A stretch of 10,461 nucleotides of DNA from an uncultured Cytophagaceae bacterium (GTDB lineage: Bacteria; Bacteroidota; Bacteroidia; Cytophagales; Spirosomataceae), in assembly GCA_938008575.1 (NCBI GenBank), contig CALLKB010000191.1, positions 1 through 10,461 on the forward strand, in the 5' to 3' direction. Shown here in pieces: positions 9,699 to 10,461 of the stretch. Below the pieces are notes generated by a model. That model searched no databases and had not been told where the DNA came from. It was given only the letters and a program-made list of their open reading frames with translations. The number at the start of each line of letters is the position of its first letter. Position 1 is the stretch's first letter. The translations under genes were made by a program, and so were the position numbers.

Positions 9699-10461
9699 AT
9701 GCAACTATACCCTGAAATTTCATCGCCAGCTTATGTGTTGGAAGAAAACTTATTGATCAATAATCTAAAGCTTTTGCAGCGCGTACAGCAAGAAGCAGGA
9801 GTAGAGATTATTTGTGCATTGAAAGGCTTTTCGTTCTATCATGTTTTCCCAGTAGTTAAACAGTATTTAGGTGGTGCAACAGCAAGTTCGCTACATGAGG
9901 CTCGTTTAGCTTTCGATGAAATGGGTAAAAAGTGTCACGCGTATACTCCTGCTTATTTGCCTGCTGAATTTGATGAATTTATGTCGTATGCAAGCCACAT
10001 GACATTCAATTCCTTGAATCAGGTGAATCAATTTGCTTCTCAAGCCAATCAAAAGGATATTTCTTGTGGTATTCGTATCAATCCGGAGTATGCCGAGGTA
10101 GAAACGGATATGTATAATCCTTGTATTGCGGGTTCTCGGTTAGGAATTAGAAGAAGTGATTTAGGCGATCAATTGCCAGCAGGTATTGAAGGATTGCATT
10201 CCCATACACTTTGTGAAAATGATTCGTTTGTACTAGAACGTACACTAGCTGTTATTGATGCCAAATTCGGTGATTTATTACAACAAGCCAAATGGCTGAA
10301 TCTAGGTGGTGGACATTTAATTACGCGTGCGGATTACCAGGTGGATCATTTGATTCAGGTATTAAAATCCTTTAAAACTAAATATCCGCATCTAAATATT
10401 ATTTTAGAACCTGGTTCTGCAGTAGGTTGGCAAACAGGTTTCTTGAAGTCTACCGTATTAG
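9699..10461 (+). CDS. nspC: Carboxynorspermidine/carboxyspermidine decarboxylase (partial, 3' end beyond window)
   Basis: This PLP-dependent, alanine-racemase-fold (fold type III) decarboxylase removes CO2 from carboxynorspermidine or carboxyspermidine to give sym-norspermidine or spermidine. The 254 visible codons start MQLYPEISSPAYVLEE. They contain ALKGFS with the PLP lysine at Lys42, GATASSLHEARL, GIRINPEY, NPCIAGSRLGI, GLHSHTLCE (His167, His169), the glycine-rich phosphate loop LNLGGGH (Gly203-Gly205) and LEPGSAVGWQTG (from Glu237). The INP and SRLG blocks separate it from ornithine and diaminopimelate decarboxylases. Family members have about 375-400 residues, so roughly a third is missing at the right edge. 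It starts 6 bases after the dehydrogenase stop with AGGATAGG just before the ATG, a rare purine-rich site here, so the pair is probably one operon. Ser240 sits where ornithine and diaminopimelate decarboxylases have the Arg of EPGR. Confidence 0.94.
   Translation, partial: MQLYPEISSPAYVLEENLLINNLKLLQRVQQEAGVEIICALKGFSFYHVFPVVKQYLGGATASSLHEARLAFDEMGKKCHAYTPAYLPAEFDEFMSYASHMTFNSLNQVNQFASQANQKDISCGIRINPEYAEVETDMYNPCIAGSRLGIRRSDLGDQLPAGIEGLHSHTLCENDSFVLERTLAVIDAKFGDLLQQAKWLNLGGGHLITRADYQVDHLIQVLKSFKTKYPHLNIILEPGSAVGWQTGFLKSTVL

Overview
This is an ordinary chromosomal window from a member of the Bacteroidota, possibly Cytophagales. The lineage is inferred from four things: AT-rich coding sequence, near-absence of Shine-Dalgarno sequences in favour of A-rich leaders, two promoter candidates of the Bacteroidota type (TTTG-like -33, TAnnTTTG -7), and a lipoprotein with an LMASC lipobox. 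The pyrG-yidC pairing and the AddA-type helicase-nuclease also fit that phylum. Genus cannot be settled from the sequence alone. I saw no mobile element, CRISPR array, tRNA, rRNA or convincing intrinsic terminator.

Layout. The left part (1-4490) is a leftward cluster, transcribed pyrG, then yidC, then hemL. CTP synthase comes first, the YidC membrane insertase follows after 14 bases, and glutamate-1-semialdehyde aminomutase begins on the last base of the yidC stop codon. hemL runs off the left edge. A 110-base divergent intergenic region (4491-4600) separates this cluster from the rightward genes and carries a good -7 box for pyrG. That box also shows that pyrG starts at 4490 and not at the longer ORF's start at 4544.

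The rightward part begins with a 1103-residue UvrD/RecB-type helicase with a C-terminal PD-(D/E)XK nuclease (AddA type), for double-strand break processing. A small NlpC/P60 lipoprotein, probably a peptidoglycan endopeptidase, overlaps its end. After a 54-base gap with the best promoter in the window comes a two-gene polyamine operon: carboxy(nor)spermidine dehydrogenase, then carboxy(nor)spermidine decarboxylase (nspC), cut by the right edge. Together these two make spermidine or sym-norspermidine from aspartate semialdehyde and a diamine, without S-adenosylmethionine.

Every long open frame is explained by a recognised housekeeping family and I found no undescribed system. What merits a second look is finer: start-site corrections for pyrG and the lipoprotein, overlapping gene junctions, an AddA with no AddB beside it, a Lys in place of the YidC groove Arg, and the polyamine pathway and its promoter.
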